Source: Candidatus Bathyarchaeota archaeon (GTDB lineage: Archaea; Thermoproteota; Bathyarchaeia; Bathyarchaeales; Bathycorpusculaceae). Taken from it: a DNA stretch of 35,575 bases. The notes beneath the pieces are model-generated. The model ran no database searches. It was not told where the DNA came from and worked only from the letters and a program-made list of their open reading frames with translations. Location: positions 1-35,575 of the forward strand of contig JAFGLT010000044.1 in the NCBI GenBank assembly GCA_016927895.1. The letters are read 5' to 3'. Shown in pieces: positions 23,276 through 31,383 of the stretch. The position numbers were made by a program, and so were the translations under genes. Within the stretch, counting starts at the first letter, position 1. Every line of letters starts with the position of its first letter.

Positions 23276-25078
23276 TTGGAATCACAGTGTTCGTTGAGAT
23301 GTCCTGTCTGCGGAACCCAAATTGATCCAGGTGACACGTTGACGAGGATGCAGATTACGTATGATACTTTTGGGGGAAAAAAATATTGTTTCTGCAGCAA
23401 AAACTGCAGGAAGCACTTCATAGAAGATCCTAGAATCGCGTATTTCTCCATGGAAATAGGCATCAGCAAAGACATTCCCACGTACAGTGGCGGTTTGGGT
23501 GTTTTGGCAGGCGACATTGTGAAAGCCAGTGCAGACTTGAAGCTGCAGATGGTTGCGTTGACGTTGGCGAGCAGGAAAGGTTATTTCAAGCAGAAGCTCA
23601 CGGAACGCGGGGAACAGCAAGAGTTACCTGACGAGTGGAATCCATCTGAATCCCTGTTCCTTATGCCGAAGATGGCTACGGTGACAATTGAAGGTCGACA
23701 GGTGAAGGTTCAGGCTTGGCTGTATGAGCATCAAAGTCCCACTGGTGGTATGGTTCCGATTCTTTTTTTGGATACCGACGTGGAAGGCAACGCTGATGAG
23801 GATAGGAGGATTACGGATTATCTTTATGGTGGTGATAAGCGGTACAGGTTTAAGCAGGAGATTGTGCTGGGGATAGGCGGCGTGAAGCTTCTTAAAGAGT
23901 TAGGTTTCAAGGTTAGAAAGTATCATATGAATGAGGGGCATTCTGCTCTTTTGACTTTCGAGTTGTTGAAAGAGAAGAGTATGGACGCTGAAAAAATTCA
24001 GACGCTTTGTGTTTTTACGACTCACACTCCGATTGAAGCTGCGTTTGACCAGTATTCTTATGATATGGTTGATGAGGTGCTGGGTAAGGAGTACTTGATG
24101 TTGAATGTGAAGCAGTATGCTGGTCAGGATAATTTGAATATGACTTATTTGGCTTTAAATTTGAGTAAGTATGTGAATGGGGTTTCTAAGGCGCATATGG
24201 AGTATTCTAGGAAGTTGTTTCCAGGTCACTACATCAGGTCTGTTACTAATGGGGTTCACTCGTACACTTGGACTTGCCCGGTTTTCAGGGCGCTTTTTGA
24301 CAAGCATATTCCAAGCTGGGCGAACGAACCTGTTTTGCTTGTTAGAGCTTTGGAAATCCCAAGTCAGGAAGTTTGGGATGCTCATGTTAAAGCGAAAACT
24401 GGTCTTATCGAGTTTGTTGAGAAAAGCAGAGGCGTGAAGTTGAATCCGGACGTGTTGACGTTGGGTTTTGCTAGGAGAGCTACAGGGTACAAGAGGTCAA
24501 CGTTGATTTTTTCTGACTTGCATAGGTTGTTGGAAGTGAATAAGAGCGGGAAAATTCAGATGGTGTTCTCTGGGAAAGCGCATCCACGCGACGTTGAAGG
24601 TAAACGGTTGATACAAGAGATCTACAATTACGCTGATAAATTGAAAGACCAGATGAAAATCGTTTATCTTGAAAACTATGACATGGATGTTGCGGGAAAG
24701 CTTACGTCAGGAGTTGATGTTTGGCTTAATACTCCTATTCCGCCGATGGAAGCTTCTGGAACCAGCGGAATGAAAGCGGCTCACAACGGCGTGGTAAACT
24801 TTAGCGTGCTGGATGGCTGGTGGCTTGAAGGCTGCATTGAGGGCGTTACAGGCTGGTCGATTGGCCCACACCCGAAAGAGTTTGTTACAGAAGAGGAAAG
24901 AAGAGAGATTGAACTTCGCGACTTGTACAGTAAGCTGGAGTACTTAATTGCTCCGACTTTTTACGGTGACAGGGACGCGTGGATAGAATTAATGAAAAAC
25001 TCCATTGCCAGAATTGCACATTACTTCCAGATTCAATGGGTTATACGCAGGTACATTACAGAAGCTTACCTCATTTAA
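23276..25078 (+). CDS. glgP: Alpha-glucan phosphorylase (GT35) with N-terminal YHS-type metal-binding domain
   Basis: This enzyme should release glucose-1-phosphate from storage glucans using pyridoxal phosphate. The phosphorylase part starts at about residue 54 with IAYFSMEIGI and PTYSGGLGVLAGD, and continues with HMNEGHSALLTFEL, TTHTPIEAAFDQ, SVTNGVHSYTW and GFARRATGYKR. EASGTSGMKAAHNG contains the presumed PLP lysine (about residue 500), followed by NFSVLDGWWLEG. Its 600 residues fit the short alpha-glucan phosphorylase group. Residues 8-52 form an extra YHS-like domain: CPVCG (9-13) and CFCSKNCRKHF with Cys40 and Cys44. The TTG start at 23276 is not well supported by a ribosome binding site; TTG at 23294 would still include the domain. 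The stop overlaps the convergent gene at 25075. Confidence 0.88.
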   Translation: MESQCSLRCPVCGTQIDPGDTLTRMQITYDTFGGKKYCFCSKNCRKHFIEDPRIAYFSMEIGISKDIPTYSGGLGVLAGDIVKASADLKLQMVALTLASRKGYFKQKLTERGEQQELPDEWNPSESLFLMPKMATVTIEGRQVKVQAWLYEHQSPTGGMVPILFLDTDVEGNADEDRRITDYLYGGDKRYRFKQEIVLGIGGVKLLKELGFKVRKYHMNEGHSALLTFELLKEKSMDAEKIQTLCVFTTHTPIEAAFDQYSYDMVDEVLGKEYLMLNVKQYAGQDNLNMTYLALNLSKYVNGVSKAHMEYSRKLFPGHYIRSVTNGVHSYTWTCPVFRALFDKHIPSWANEPVLLVRALEIPSQEVWDAHVKAKTGLIEFVEKSRGVKLNPDVLTLGFARRATGYKRSTLIFSDLHRLLEVNKSGKIQMVFSGKAHPRDVEGKRLIQEIYNYADKLKDQMKIVYLENYDMDVAGKLTSGVDVWLNTPIPPMEASGTSGMKAAHNGVVNFSVLDGWWLEGCIEGVTGWSIGPHPKEFVTEEERREIELRDLYSKLEYLIAPTFYGDRDAWIELMKNSIARIAHYFQIQWVIRRYITEAYLI

Positions 25079-25428
25079 ACATGGTTTGCCCTGTATTCAG
25101 AAAGGATGCTTTCGATTAGGTGACTTCTATTGCAGTATTTTCCTTTTTGAACTTGCTCGTCAATCCAGTTCAGCAAATCCTTGTCTACGGATGCAAAAAG
25201 GCTGGCTTTGCCTTCTAGGTTCAAACTTGCGATTATTATGTATCCTTTCTCTATGAGCCAATGGTGAAACTGCCAAGTCGTGTAAACACAAGCGGTGCTA
25301 CACGTCTTTCTGATTTGCTCGTACTCTTCAGAATGTTCTTTCTGCTGGTTCAGCTTCATCTGCACTGGACATTTCACGTCGTTGCAGAATTCTCTGCGCT
25401 TATACTCGGAAAACCCTTCAAGAGACAT
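25075..25428 (-). CDS. Cys-containing protein with C-terminal ribbon-helix-helix-like segment
   Basis: This soluble archaeal protein has about 117 residues. The N-terminal half reads EYKRREFCNDVKCPVQ, then KTCSTACVYTTWQFHHWLIEKGY, with four cysteines that could hold a metal. The C-terminal 35 residues (SVDKDLLNWIDEQVQKGKYC, then NRSHLIESILSEYR) have the spacing of a CopG-type ribbon-helix-helix, so it may bind DNA. I chose the ATG at 25428; the frame is open to an ATG at 25470, which would add 14 hydrophobic residues, but neither has a strong ribosome binding site. It converges on the phosphorylase gene with a four-base overlap. A small DNA-binding regulator is the likely role. Confidence 0.68.
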   Translation of the reverse strand: MSLEGFSEYKRREFCNDVKCPVQMKLNQQKEHSEEYEQIRKTCSTACVYTTWQFHHWLIEKGYIIIASLNLEGKASLFASVDKDLLNWIDEQVQKGKYCNRSHLIESILSEYRANHV

Positions 25429-25489
25429 TTTTTCATCAACGGCTAATCCTAATCCAAAACTAATAAGCATATTCGTTGCTTGTTACTTT

Positions 25490-25939
25490 TCATTCAACAA
25501 GCAGGTGTTGCCAGAAGTTCTCGCGTTTACGGGCAAACAAGCCGACGAAAAGAACAATCATAAGTGCATGTACCAACAGGGACGCGGTTTGTGCACCACC
25601 GAGAAGTGGAACAAATGGACTTGGCGTTTCAGTTGAATCGAGGAAAGGCCAGAAAACCGGGTTATAGGTGTGGTTTGTAACGTCTAGCAGTGCGTGGGAG
25701 AGACATCCGATAGCGGAGGAGAAAACGAGAGTAAGGGAGAACCTGCATTTTTCTTTGACTTTAAGCTTGTCGACTGGAAAGACTGCGCTGGTTAATCTTG
25801 GGTAGACGAAAACTGTTATTCCTGTGGCGAGTAGTGTGCCAACCGTTAAAGACCCTATGATGCTGTGAAGAATCAGGTGAGTTGGAACATCGATTCCGAA
25901 TAGCAGGACCATGAAGGGGATTTCAAGGTCAGGAAGCAT
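25490..25939 (-). CDS. YdjM/DUF4184-like membrane metal-dependent hydrolase, apparently 5'-truncated
   Basis: The frame encodes a membrane protein with about four hydrophobic segments and the landmark SMLPDLEIPF followed by LSHALLDVTNHTYNPVFWPF, as in YdjM/DUF457-type putative hydrolases. The first standard start is the ATG at 25939. Upstream, however, the frame stays open to 26020 and still encodes a family-like N-terminus (HHPVAYIIYRLGGKLVLPAV), including a His-His-Pro that is probably part of the metal site. No ATG, GTG or TTG exists in that stretch, and an in-frame TGA stands at 26021-26023 inside the operator of the next gene. So the gene is probably broken or truncated at its 5' end, unless a rare start is used. 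A one-base shift would join TTG ACT AAG CAA to the HHP frame. Confidence 0.6.
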   Translation of the reverse strand: MLPDLEIPFMVLLFGIDVPTHLILHSIIGSLTVGTLLATGITVFVYPRLTSAVFPVDKLKVKEKCRFSLTLVFSSAIGCLSHALLDVTNHTYNPVFWPFLDSTETPSPFVPLLGGAQTASLLVHALMIVLFVGLFARKRENFWQHLLVE

Positions 25940-26019
25940 CGAACCAACGATTACTGCTGGAAGAACGAGTTTTCCTCCAAGCCTGTAAATGATGTAAGCA
26001 ACTGGATGATGATTGCTTA

Positions 26020-26035
26020 GTCAAGAAACCTTGAC
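26020..26035 (+). promoter_or_regulatory. Operator (copy C) of the surface-protein regulon, perfect palindrome
   Basis: GTCAAGAAACCTTGAC is a perfect 6-4-6 inverted repeat, identical to 18530-18545. It ends 47 nt before the ATG at 26083 and is followed by AAAAACCCTTTTAAT, the presumed TATA region. On the other strand its bases create the stop that closes the truncated hydrolase frame. Confidence 0.65.
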
Positions 26036-26082
26036 AAAAACCCTTTTAATTGTAAATGTGCCGTAGTATTATAGGGATAAGC

Positions 26083-27432
26083 ATGAGTAAAAGCGTTGCA
26101 TTGCTGCTTGTTCTCATCTTCCTAGCCGCGTCAAGTTTAGTTGCGTTTAAGCCTGTGTCTTCTGCTGATTCACCTAGCGGTTATTGGGTGTCAAAAGCTC
26201 CGATGCAATTGGCAAGAAGCGGTTTGGGAGCTGCAACCGTTAACGGGAAAATCTATGCTATAGGCGGTTTCGTAGCTAACGGCGTCGCAACGGGCGCCAA
26301 CGAAGAGTACGACCCATCAACGGATACTTGGGAAACCAAGGTGCCTATGCCTACGCCCAGAGCTCATTTTGCAACAGCAGTCTACCAGAACAAGATTTAC
26401 TGCATAGGGGGAACAGGCGACGGAGTGAACGAGGTCTACGACCCAGCAACGGACACTTGGGAGACTAGGGCGTCTATGCCTACGCCTAGATCTTATGTAA
26501 CAGGTAACGTGGTTAACGGCAAAATATACGTTATAGGCGGAGATTCTAATAAGACTATTAATGAAGTTTATGATCCGGAAACCGATTCGTGGTCTACAGC
26601 AGCTTCTATGCCCACAGGGTCATGGGGTTATGCTTCAGCCGTCGTTGAAAATAAGATATACATTATAGATTCAGACCTGAATCAGATTTACGATGTTGAA
26701 ACTGACATGTGGAGTCTCGGAGCGTCTCCGCCTTTTGGGCGTCTTGGATATGGGAAAGCAGGTGTAACCACGGGCGTAAACGCGCTTAAACGAATTTACG
26801 TTTTAGGCGAGAAGGTCTATGAACAACCAGCTTTGAATCAGGTTTATGACCCCCAGAATGACAGGTGGACGCAGGGCTCTGCTGTGCCGACTTATCGCAG
26901 CGGCTTCAGCGTTGCGGTAGCGGATGACTTGCTTTACGTTATTGGGGGTTATACCGTGAAGGATATCAGTATTAATGAATACCTCAAGACGGGAGAAATG
27001 TACCCGCTTATTTTTTACGCTACAAACGAGCAGTATGTGCCTTTCGGTTATGGTACGCCTGACCCGTCTTATGATGGTACGGCGCCTGAAGTCACGGTTT
27101 CGTCGCCAGAAAACAAAACTTACTACACGACCGACATCGCGTTGAATTTTACTGTTAACGAGCCAGTCTCTCTGATGAGGTATGAGCTTGACGGCGAAAA
27201 CGCTGTTGAAATCTCAGGGAACACGACGCTCACCGGATTATCTTACGGAGCACACAACTTGACCGTTTACGCAACAGACGCTTCAGACAACAAAGGCACA
27301 TCAGAAACAATCGCATTCACCGTAGCTGAGGAACCGCCTTTTCCGACGGCGCTTGTAGCAACAGTTTCCGGCGCATCAGCAACCATAATAGCCGTAGGTT
27401 TGCTGGTCTACTTCAAGAAACGCAAACACTAA
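26083..27432 (+). CDS. Secreted six-blade Kelch protein with Ig module and KKRKH tail
   Basis: This extracellular beta-propeller protein has 449 residues. A signal peptide (about 3-27) is followed by six Kelch blades to about residue 315, each with a P-x-x-R/G segment, a YxIGG-type core and an EEYDPSTDTW-like turn (three clear DTW repeats; the fourth reads EIYD-like and is degenerate). Then come an Ig-like module (about 328-410) and the tail PPFPTALVA, a membrane helix and YFKKRKH. Propellers of this kind usually bind proteins or glycans. I chose ATG at 26083 with GGGATAAGC upstream; ATG at 26056 is in frame but lies before the expected transcription start. The Kelch gene at 28334 is a clear paralogue in the propeller. 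Confidence 0.85.
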   Translation: MSKSVALLLVLIFLAASSLVAFKPVSSADSPSGYWVSKAPMQLARSGLGAATVNGKIYAIGGFVANGVATGANEEYDPSTDTWETKVPMPTPRAHFATAVYQNKIYCIGGTGDGVNEVYDPATDTWETRASMPTPRSYVTGNVVNGKIYVIGGDSNKTINEVYDPETDSWSTAASMPTGSWGYASAVVENKIYIIDSDLNQIYDVETDMWSLGASPPFGRLGYGKAGVTTGVNALKRIYVLGEKVYEQPALNQVYDPQNDRWTQGSAVPTYRSGFSVAVADDLLYVIGGYTVKDISINEYLKTGEMYPLIFYATNEQYVPFGYGTPDPSYDGTAPEVTVSSPENKTYYTTDIALNFTVNEPVSLMRYELDGENAVEISGNTTLTGLSYGAHNLTVYATDASDNKGTSETIAFTVAEEPPFPTALVATVSGASATIIAVGLLVYFKKRKH

Positions 27433-27753
27433 ACACGTAGTTGCTTGAGATTAACACTTTATGCTTTTACACTTTAACTGTCAAATAGTACACACTCACA
27501 CTTAGATTCTAGGTTTTATTTATATAGGCCATTAAGTGAACTGCAGGCATAAACGGAAAGAGAACTGGCGCAAATTTTTTTAAAAAAAGGGTTTTCGTTA
27601 AGATTCCTTGACACAAAAAAAATTGACAAACAAAAAGTACGGTTTAGTGTAAAGGCAGATGCGTTGCGTGTGCTTTGTTTTGGCATTGAATTTAAAAGTC
27701 TTCGTTTTCAACTGTATTTCTATGCGATAAGATTGGATTACGGAGTGCCGCGT
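27433..27753 (+). promoter_or_regulatory. Intergenic region with a variant operator (copy E) and TATA box
   Basis: GTTAAGATTCCTTGAC at 27597-27612 differs from a perfect inverted repeat in one base of the left half and has a different spacer. A TATA-like TTTAAAAG lies at about 27689-27696, suited to the gene starting at 27754. No gene is seen in the rest. An in-frame TTG at 27664 would extend that gene by 30 residues and sits 51 nt after the variant operator. Confidence 0.4.
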
Positions 27754-28200
27754 ATGGTAGATGTGACTGTGAGTGCTGAAGACCAGTTGACTGCTAGTGC
27801 TTTTCACACGTATGTTTATCTTGTTAAGGCTGGGAAGCCTGTTGGTCCGAGAGAGGTGATGCGGGGGGCGAACCTTACCAGTCCCAGTGTGGCGTACAGG
27901 AACTTGCAGAAGCTAATCGACTTAGGCTTGGTGCTTAAAGACGAGTACGGCAATTACGTCGTTAAGGAAAAAGTGGGTCTCAAAGGGCACATGTGGCTGG
28001 GAAAAACTATTGTTCCACGGTTCGTGGTTTTCGGGTTTATTTTCGTGGGCGTGTTAATTGCCGAGTTGGCTATACTGATTCCCCACTTGTTTTTCGCGAC
28101 TTCCGTGGAGGGTTCCTTCTGGCTCTTAACTATAATAACGATAGTTGCCGCGGCGATTTTTCTATTTGAAGGGTCACGGTTTCGAAAGAAGAGCGAATAG
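27754..28200 (+). CDS. Winged-helix protein with two C-terminal membrane segments
   Basis: The 148-residue protein combines a DNA-binding-type N-terminus with a membrane anchor. Residues 5-70 form a winged helix (AFHTYVYLVKAGKPVGPREV, then SPSVAYRNLQKLIDLGLVLKD and YGNYVVKEK as the wing). Two hydrophobic segments follow (about 87-112 and 120-140), ending in EGSRFRKKSE. The DNA-binding part should face the cytoplasm. I chose ATG at 27754, preceded by CGGAGTG. It sits between two Kelch surface-protein genes on the same strand and has a variant of their operator upstream, so it is a candidate membrane-bound regulator of that family; this is inference only. Confidence 0.7.
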   Translation: MVDVTVSAEDQLTASAFHTYVYLVKAGKPVGPREVMRGANLTSPSVAYRNLQKLIDLGLVLKDEYGNYVVKEKVGLKGHMWLGKTIVPRFVVFGFIFVGVLIAELAILIPHLFFATSVEGSFWLLTIITIVAAAIFLFEGSRFRKKSE

Positions 28201-28255
28201 TATTTTGTATGCCGCAGGCATTCAATAACTTGCAGGCTTAAGCTCATTGGTTTGT

Positions 28256-28292
28256 GTTCCAATGTTGGAACGTTTTGTTCCTTGAATAGAAC
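28256..28292 (+). promoter_or_regulatory. Distinct operator: GTTCCAA palindrome before the second Kelch gene
   Basis: GTTCCAATGTTGGAAC (28256-28271) is a perfect 7-2-7 palindrome. A second, looser pair of the same half-sites (GTTC at 28277-28280 and GAAC at 28289-28292) follows. The GTCAAG operator of the other family members is absent here. A TTTTTAATTA element at about 28302-28311 may be the TATA box. Confidence 0.5.
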
Positions 28293-28333
28293 TAATAGCG
28301 GCTTTTTAATTAGCGTATTATGGTGAGGAACAA

Positions 28334-29737
28334 TTGAGCAAGGTTGCCGCTTTGATGCTTGTTCTTCTAAGCCTAATTGCATCGTGTGTAGCCTTCGTTA
28401 ATGCCGTTTCAGATTCTGAGCGGTCACGCTGGGATACTTGGGGGTCTAAGGCTTCAATGCCCACAGAGAGGGTTACTGTGAGCGCTGCTGTAGTAAAGGG
28501 CAAGATCTACGTCATAGGAGGGAACGGAGACTATCACAATACAAACGAAATGTACGATCCAACAACAGATACATGGACGAAAAAAGCGCCTATGCCAACT
28601 CCGAGAAAAAGTTTCGGCATAGCTGTATATAAAGATAAAATTTACGTGATAGGCGGATTAACCGAGTCAGATGGTGGTTACTATGATGGAATTACTGGCG
28701 CAAACGAGGTTTACGACCCCGCCACAGATACGTGGGAAAACAAGACTTCCCTGCCCACAAGACGATACGGAATAGGTGCAAACGTTATTGGAGGCAAAAT
28801 CTACGTTATAGGCGGAAAGAACGCCTCTGGCCGGATTGACGAAGTAAACGAGGTTTATGACCCAACCACGGACACATGGACGAAAATGGCGCCTTTACCG
28901 ACCCGGGTTAGTTTTTACGCGTCTGCAGTAGTTGACAACAAAATCTACGTGATTGGGGGCACCAATGGTTCAGTTTATGGCGATTTAACTCAGATATATA
29001 ACCCTGAAACTGACACGTGGAGTAAGGGAGCGCCTATTCCCTTCCCCGTTACTGGTGTGGGTGCCGGTGCAACCACTGGGGTCTGGGCGCCAAAAAGAAT
29101 CTATGTTATAGGTGCTGTCCAGCCTTATGGTTTAGCGGATCAAGGAGGAAACGTGATCGTAGTCAACAATGTTCAAAATCAAATTTATGACCCAGAAAAA
29201 GACGCTTGGACCACTGGCGCAGCATTGCCTATAGCGAGAATTCTGTTTGGGGTCGCTGTAGTGGACGATATGTTGTACGCAATTGGAGGCACGAACTCGA
29301 TGATTTTCTCTTCTTACATCACTTTCGGAGATAATCAACAATACACGCCCTACGGATATGGAACAATTTCGCCCGTGGTTTCTGTTGTATCTCCTCAAAA
29401 CAAAAAATACATCTCTGGCAATGTTTCGTTAGCTTTTGCGGTGAACAAGCCATTTATGTGGACGGGCTACAGCCTTAACGGACAAGACAACATAACAATC
29501 ACGGGCAACACCACTCTATCGGGATTATCAAGCGGCTTGTACAACATAACCGTATACGCAAAAGACTCGTTTGAAAACACTGGGGCTTCAGAAACAATCA
29601 CTTTCAGAATAACAGAGCCTTTCCCAACCATGTTTGTCGCAGTCGCTACTGTGGCAGTGACTGTTGGCTTAGGTCTTATTGTCTACTTCACAAAAAACAA
29701 GAAAAAACAGGTTGTAAACGCGACGAAAGGTTCTTAA
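28334..29737 (+). CDS. Secreted six-blade Kelch protein with Ig module and divergent tail
   Basis: This 467-residue extracellular protein has a signal peptide (about 3-24), six Kelch blades to about 330 (repeated KIYVIGG cores and VYDPTTDTW turns), an Ig-like module (about 345-425) and the motif EPFPTMFVA before a membrane helix. The tail differs from the rest of the family: YFTKNKKKQVVNATKGS instead of YFKKRKH. The TTG start at 28334 has GGTGAGG five bases upstream. Blades resemble those of the gene at 26083, so the two arose by duplication, but promoter and tail differ. Ligand is unknown. Confidence 0.85.
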   Translation: MSKVAALMLVLLSLIASCVAFVNAVSDSERSRWDTWGSKASMPTERVTVSAAVVKGKIYVIGGNGDYHNTNEMYDPTTDTWTKKAPMPTPRKSFGIAVYKDKIYVIGGLTESDGGYYDGITGANEVYDPATDTWENKTSLPTRRYGIGANVIGGKIYVIGGKNASGRIDEVNEVYDPTTDTWTKMAPLPTRVSFYASAVVDNKIYVIGGTNGSVYGDLTQIYNPETDTWSKGAPIPFPVTGVGAGATTGVWAPKRIYVIGAVQPYGLADQGGNVIVVNNVQNQIYDPEKDAWTTGAALPIARILFGVAVVDDMLYAIGGTNSMIFSSYITFGDNQQYTPYGYGTISPVVSVVSPQNKKYISGNVSLAFAVNKPFMWTGYSLNGQDNITITGNTTLSGLSSGLYNITVYAKDSFENTGASETITFRITEPFPTMFVAVATVAVTVGLGLIVYFTKNKKKQVVNATKGS

Positions 29738-29875
29738 GCTATTGGGCATTCTTCTAAACGGCAAGAAAAACCACCGTAGGCAACGCCTAGGTTTAAGTAT
29801 TAGCTTGTTTCCTTTAAGGGGAAAGAGCTGTATCAACTAAAAAAGTTAAAATAGTTGAATGAAGAGGTGAAAAGT

Positions 29876-30193
29876 ATGGAAAACGTTTACGCCGCGATGC
29901 TCCTTCATAAGGCAGGAAAAGAAATTAACGAAGAAAACGTGACAAACGTTTTGACAGCGTCAGGAATAACCGTTGACGCTGTACAAGTTAAAGCTCTAGT
30001 AGCTTCTCTAAGCGAAGTAGACATTGACGAAGCAATCAAAGCTGCTCCTACAATGATGGCCGCCGCGCCGGCATCAGCAGCTGCACCAGCCGCAGAAGAA
30101 AAACCGAAAGAAGAAGACAAAAAGAAGAAAGCTGAAGAAGAACAAGCCAAAGAAGACGCAGCGCTAGAAGGTTTAGGTGCCCTGTTCGGGTAA
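29876..30193 (+). CDS. rpl12: Large-subunit ribosomal stalk protein P1/L12 (archaeal)
   Basis: This is the archaeal stalk protein, which binds P0/L10 in several copies and recruits translation factors. The 105 residues match the family: [22 protein letters not shown] for the dimerising helices, an Ala/Pro-rich hinge ([11 protein letters not shown]), a charged Lys/Glu stretch and the factor-binding end EGLGALFG. I chose ATG at 29876 with GAGGTGA seven bases upstream over an in-frame TTG at 29855. It usually follows the genes for L1 and P0/L10; here it stands alone after a surface protein, with its own promoter region (AAGTATTAG near 29795). Its last 21 bases overlap the convergent gene. Confidence 0.94.
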   Translation: MENVYAAMLLHKAGKEINEENVTNVLTASGITVDAVQVKALVASLSEVDIDEAIKAAPTMMAAAPASAAAPAAEEKPKEEDKKKKAEEEQAKEDAALEGLGALFG

Positions 30194-31309
30194 ACCGCCA
30201 TTTTCTATTTTTTGATCCATTTCCCTATCTTGAGTTTTTTGTTTCCTTTCACTCAAAAGGTACCAAGCCACTACGGGCACCCACCCTATAATAATCATCA
30301 AAGTGCCTGGAAAACCACCTATTTCTCGGTTAAGCAAAGGCTGAAGCAAAACCAAAACTTCTTCTAGAAACGCTTCGAAGATGCCGAAGGAAAGGGTCAT
30401 GGCTATCACCGAGATGTAGCCCGCTTGTTTACCGAACTTCTTGTAAGTTTGGAGTGCAAGGATTCCCGCGAAAAAGAAGTCGCCGAGACCTAACCCTCTA
30501 AATTGAATTGCCCCTGCCGTTGAAAAAACGAACGGCACATTCGGCAAGTGAACTAGAACTGGAAGCCCTAACCCAGTGAACTGTTCTGCCGCATCTACCA
30601 TGGTGCCCGTGCCCAAAACCAGAATTATGTCCACTACCGTTAGAAGCACCGCGAAAAGCGACACTGTTTTCCAAGTGAACAAAGACCCCAAATAAAGAAT
30701 AATCAATACAGCAAACGTCAAGGCAAAAACATCCAGTAGAATCGGAGCCCAAACTGGCGTACCATCGTACGCTACGTTGAAGAACACGAACAGCAACACG
30801 AATAATGCTGGTGGCTGAACCGCAATGTACCATCTTTCTTGCGGCTCCGCTTTTTTCATATCAATTATTATTGAAGCGAGAGCGAACACTGCTAAGCCGT
30901 AAAACGCCAGCGTCCTATAAATTGCTAAGCCATCAGCAAAAGGCTCCATCAGACCAATCGTTCCCGCAAATAAACTGGCAACAGCAAACCCCAATGAAAA
31001 CAGCTGCGCGCTTCTTTGTTTCATTCCTGAAAAAAGGTACGAAAAAATGAAGAGCAGCATGGAATAAGAGAAAAGAAACACCAGCATTATGACATTCTGA
31101 AAAAGATTTCCGGGATCAATGACGGAAACGTAGCCGATAACGGAAACCGCCACGAAAATCATCACCACAAGCAGGACAACGTCCCGCGTGCGAAGCTCCC
31201 TTTCCTCAAAAGTTGTTTTCAACTTTCCTTCGGTTCGCTCATTCAAAAGCAAAGCAGCAATTGAGACACCTAATAGCGCAAGGGGCATTGCAATGTCAAG
31301 GGTTGGCAT
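30173..31309 (-). CDS. Presenilin/SPP-like intramembrane aspartyl protease homologue (A22-like, divergent)
   Basis: This is a membrane protein with about nine hydrophobic segments. Two late segments carry the probable catalytic pair: [20 protein letters not shown] (Asp227) and [14 protein letters not shown], with GLGD at 274-277. Both the GLGD motif and the D-x10-M-x3-A context match archaeal presenilin homologues, although the usual YD reads VD and the final PAL motif appears as GFPGT. It would cut peptides inside the membrane, perhaps signal-peptide remnants, if active. A soluble charged tail ends it. The start is unclear: ATG at 31309 is used here, TTG at 31330 is in frame, and neither has a ribosome binding site; a TATA-like TTTATATT at about 31365-31372 suggests a short leader. 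It overlaps rpl12 tail to tail. Confidence 0.65.
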   Translation of the reverse strand: MPTLDIAMPLALLGVSIAALLLNERTEGKLKTTFEERELRTRDVVLLVVMIFVAVSVIGYVSVIDPGNLFQNVIMLVFLFSYSMLLFIFSYLFSGMKQRSAQLFSLGFAVASLFAGTIGLMEPFADGLAIYRTLAFYGLAVFALASIIIDMKKAEPQERWYIAVQPPALFVLLFVFFNVAYDGTPVWAPILLDVFALTFAVLIILYLGSLFTWKTVSLFAVLLTVVDIILVLGTGTMVDAAEQFTGLGLPVLVHLPNVPFVFSTAGAIQFRGLGLGDFFFAGILALQTYKKFGKQAGYISVIAMTLSFGIFEAFLEEVLVLLQPLLNREIGGFPGTLMIIIGWVPVVAWYLLSERKQKTQDREMDQKIENGGLPEQGT

Positions 31310-31383
31310 GAACAGCACATAGTTAAACAATCATTTATTTCTTTATCCCAAAATCGCCTTCAACCAATATAAATCAGCGAACA

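Noticed and set aside
25261-25636. Plus-strand frames opposite the Cys/ribbon-helix-helix gene and the hydrolase gene
   Set aside because: The minus-strand frames carry recognisable family motifs; the plus-strand ones do not.
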